A DNA stretch of 64,000 bases, from positions 22,444,198-22,508,197 of the forward strand of contig JADWOT020000006.1 of assembly GCA_036345935.2 (NCBI GenBank), written 5' to 3'. Both the position numbers and the translations under genes were made by a program. The notes under the pieces are model-generated. The model worked only from the letters and a program-made list of their open reading frames with translations. It made no database searches and had not been told where the DNA came from. Numbering within the stretch: the stretch's first letter is position 1; each line of letters starts with the position of its first letter. The stretch comes from Taenia hydatigena (lineage: Eukaryota; Platyhelminthes; Cestoda; Cyclophyllidea; Taeniidae). Below, in pieces: positions 63,701-64,000 of the stretch.

Positions 63701-63874
63701 GCAAGATATTCGGCCCACGTTGCAAAGCCTTCATTAAGCCAGAGATCCGTCCACCACGACATGGTCACAAGATTACCGAACCACATGTGTGACACCTCGT
63801 GCGCCACTGTCAACGCAACGCGTTGTTTTGACAAAAGAGAGGAGTTCTCTGGGTCGATCAAGAGAGCCGTCTCT
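57737..63874 (-). CDS. NPEPPS: Puromycin-sensitive aminopeptidase, right copy, 5' end outside window
   Basis: Minus-strand mirror of the left gene. Exons in transcription order: 63667-63874, 62531-62602, 62334-62438, 60890-61130, 59958-60524, 59194-59456, 58320-58580, 57951-57998, 57737-57871. The exon with HEVSH-x18-E, the catalytic Tyr and the C-terminal helical domain are all present, and splice sites and frame are intact. None of the four substitutions I found between the arms falls in these exons. The exon that carries the GAMEN site would lie beyond 64000, so it cannot be said whether this copy has the motif. It is arranged tail to tail with the left copy, with 8177 bases between the two stop codons. 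If the palindrome is an artefact, this is the same gene or its other allele. Confidence 0.9.
62207..62287. repeat. (GAA)n(GGA)n microsatellite, mirror copy
   Basis: Reverse complement of 45009-45089 with an identical number of units. Confidence 0.95.
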
Positions 63875-64000
63875 CTGCAATCACGAGCAAGTGAAAGGCG
63901 ATAGATGGAAAGGCTGTGTGGAGACGGCATTACGCGAGCTCTTGGGGGTTCGCTGATGCTCAACTTCAGCGCTAGTGACACACAGTCCTACTTCAACCGA

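Larger units (their letters stand above)
55047..64000 (-). repeat. Right arm of giant inverted repeat
   Basis: Reverse complement of 43296-52249 with at least four substitutions. It runs to the last base of the window, so its true outer end is unknown. It carries the second aminopeptidase copy and the mirror of the gene-free stretch (55047-57736). Confidence 0.95.

Noticed and set aside
55047..64000. Palindrome explained as a missed-adapter long-read hairpin
   Set aside because: Such hairpins fold back with little or no spacer; here 2.8 kb of unique sequence separates the arms. An amplification or assembly artefact remains possible.
1..64000. CRISPR arrays, bacterial operons, rRNA genes or viral genomes
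   Set aside because: No regularly spaced short repeats, no prokaryotic gene structure and no rRNA-like sequence; the only virus-like sequences are decayed Ty3/gypsy pieces.

Overview
The window is nuclear DNA from an invertebrate animal. Short exons with GT..AG introns of about 80 to 1200 bases, a TATA-box gene, decayed Ty3/gypsy retrotransposons and many diverged dispersed repeats exclude a prokaryote. A parasitic flatworm with a large, gene-poor genome (a tapeworm) is my best guess, but no marker in the window fixes the phylum. One 100-base run of N (39871-39970) marks a scaffold join.

Positions 1-38200 are mostly non-coding. They hold two Ty3/gypsy pol relics (6905-7230 on +, 10825-11125 on -), a relic of a RAD54-like helicase (8131-8345, -), several dispersed or tandem repeat pairs, and three gene loci. 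The first is a broken F-box paralogue (11375-12531). The second is an intact FBXO4-like F-box gene whose start codon appears to be an exon of its own (17618-18801). The third is a cysteine/histidine zinc-finger gene made of small modules separated by phase-1 introns (28376-29279). A repeat family of about 860 bp has four copies, at 9.9, 30.1, 32.5 and 33.4-34.3 kb, the last one inverted.

At 38286 a strong TATA box precedes a gene for a secreted cysteine-rich protein that continues into about 22-residue 'DP..LQS' repeats. Its frame shifts four times before it runs into the N gap.

Positions 41.8-64 kb hold the most striking structure. The 3' two thirds of a puromycin-sensitive aminopeptidase gene (M1 family, NPEPPS type; ten well-supported exons, 42012-49559, +) lie in the left arm of a very large, almost perfect inverted repeat. 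The left arm is 43296-52249 and the right arm 55047-64000, with paired coordinates adding to 107296 throughout. A second copy of the aminopeptidase 3' end therefore lies on the minus strand at 57737-63874, tail to tail with the first. The unique spacer is 2797 bp and its right edge carries a 58-bp inverted repeat. I saw four substitutions and no net length difference over 8954 bp per arm, so this is either a very recent palindromic duplication or an assembly or amplification artefact.

The left copy also lacks the GAMEN exopeptidase motif that defines the family, and part of its N-terminal domain.
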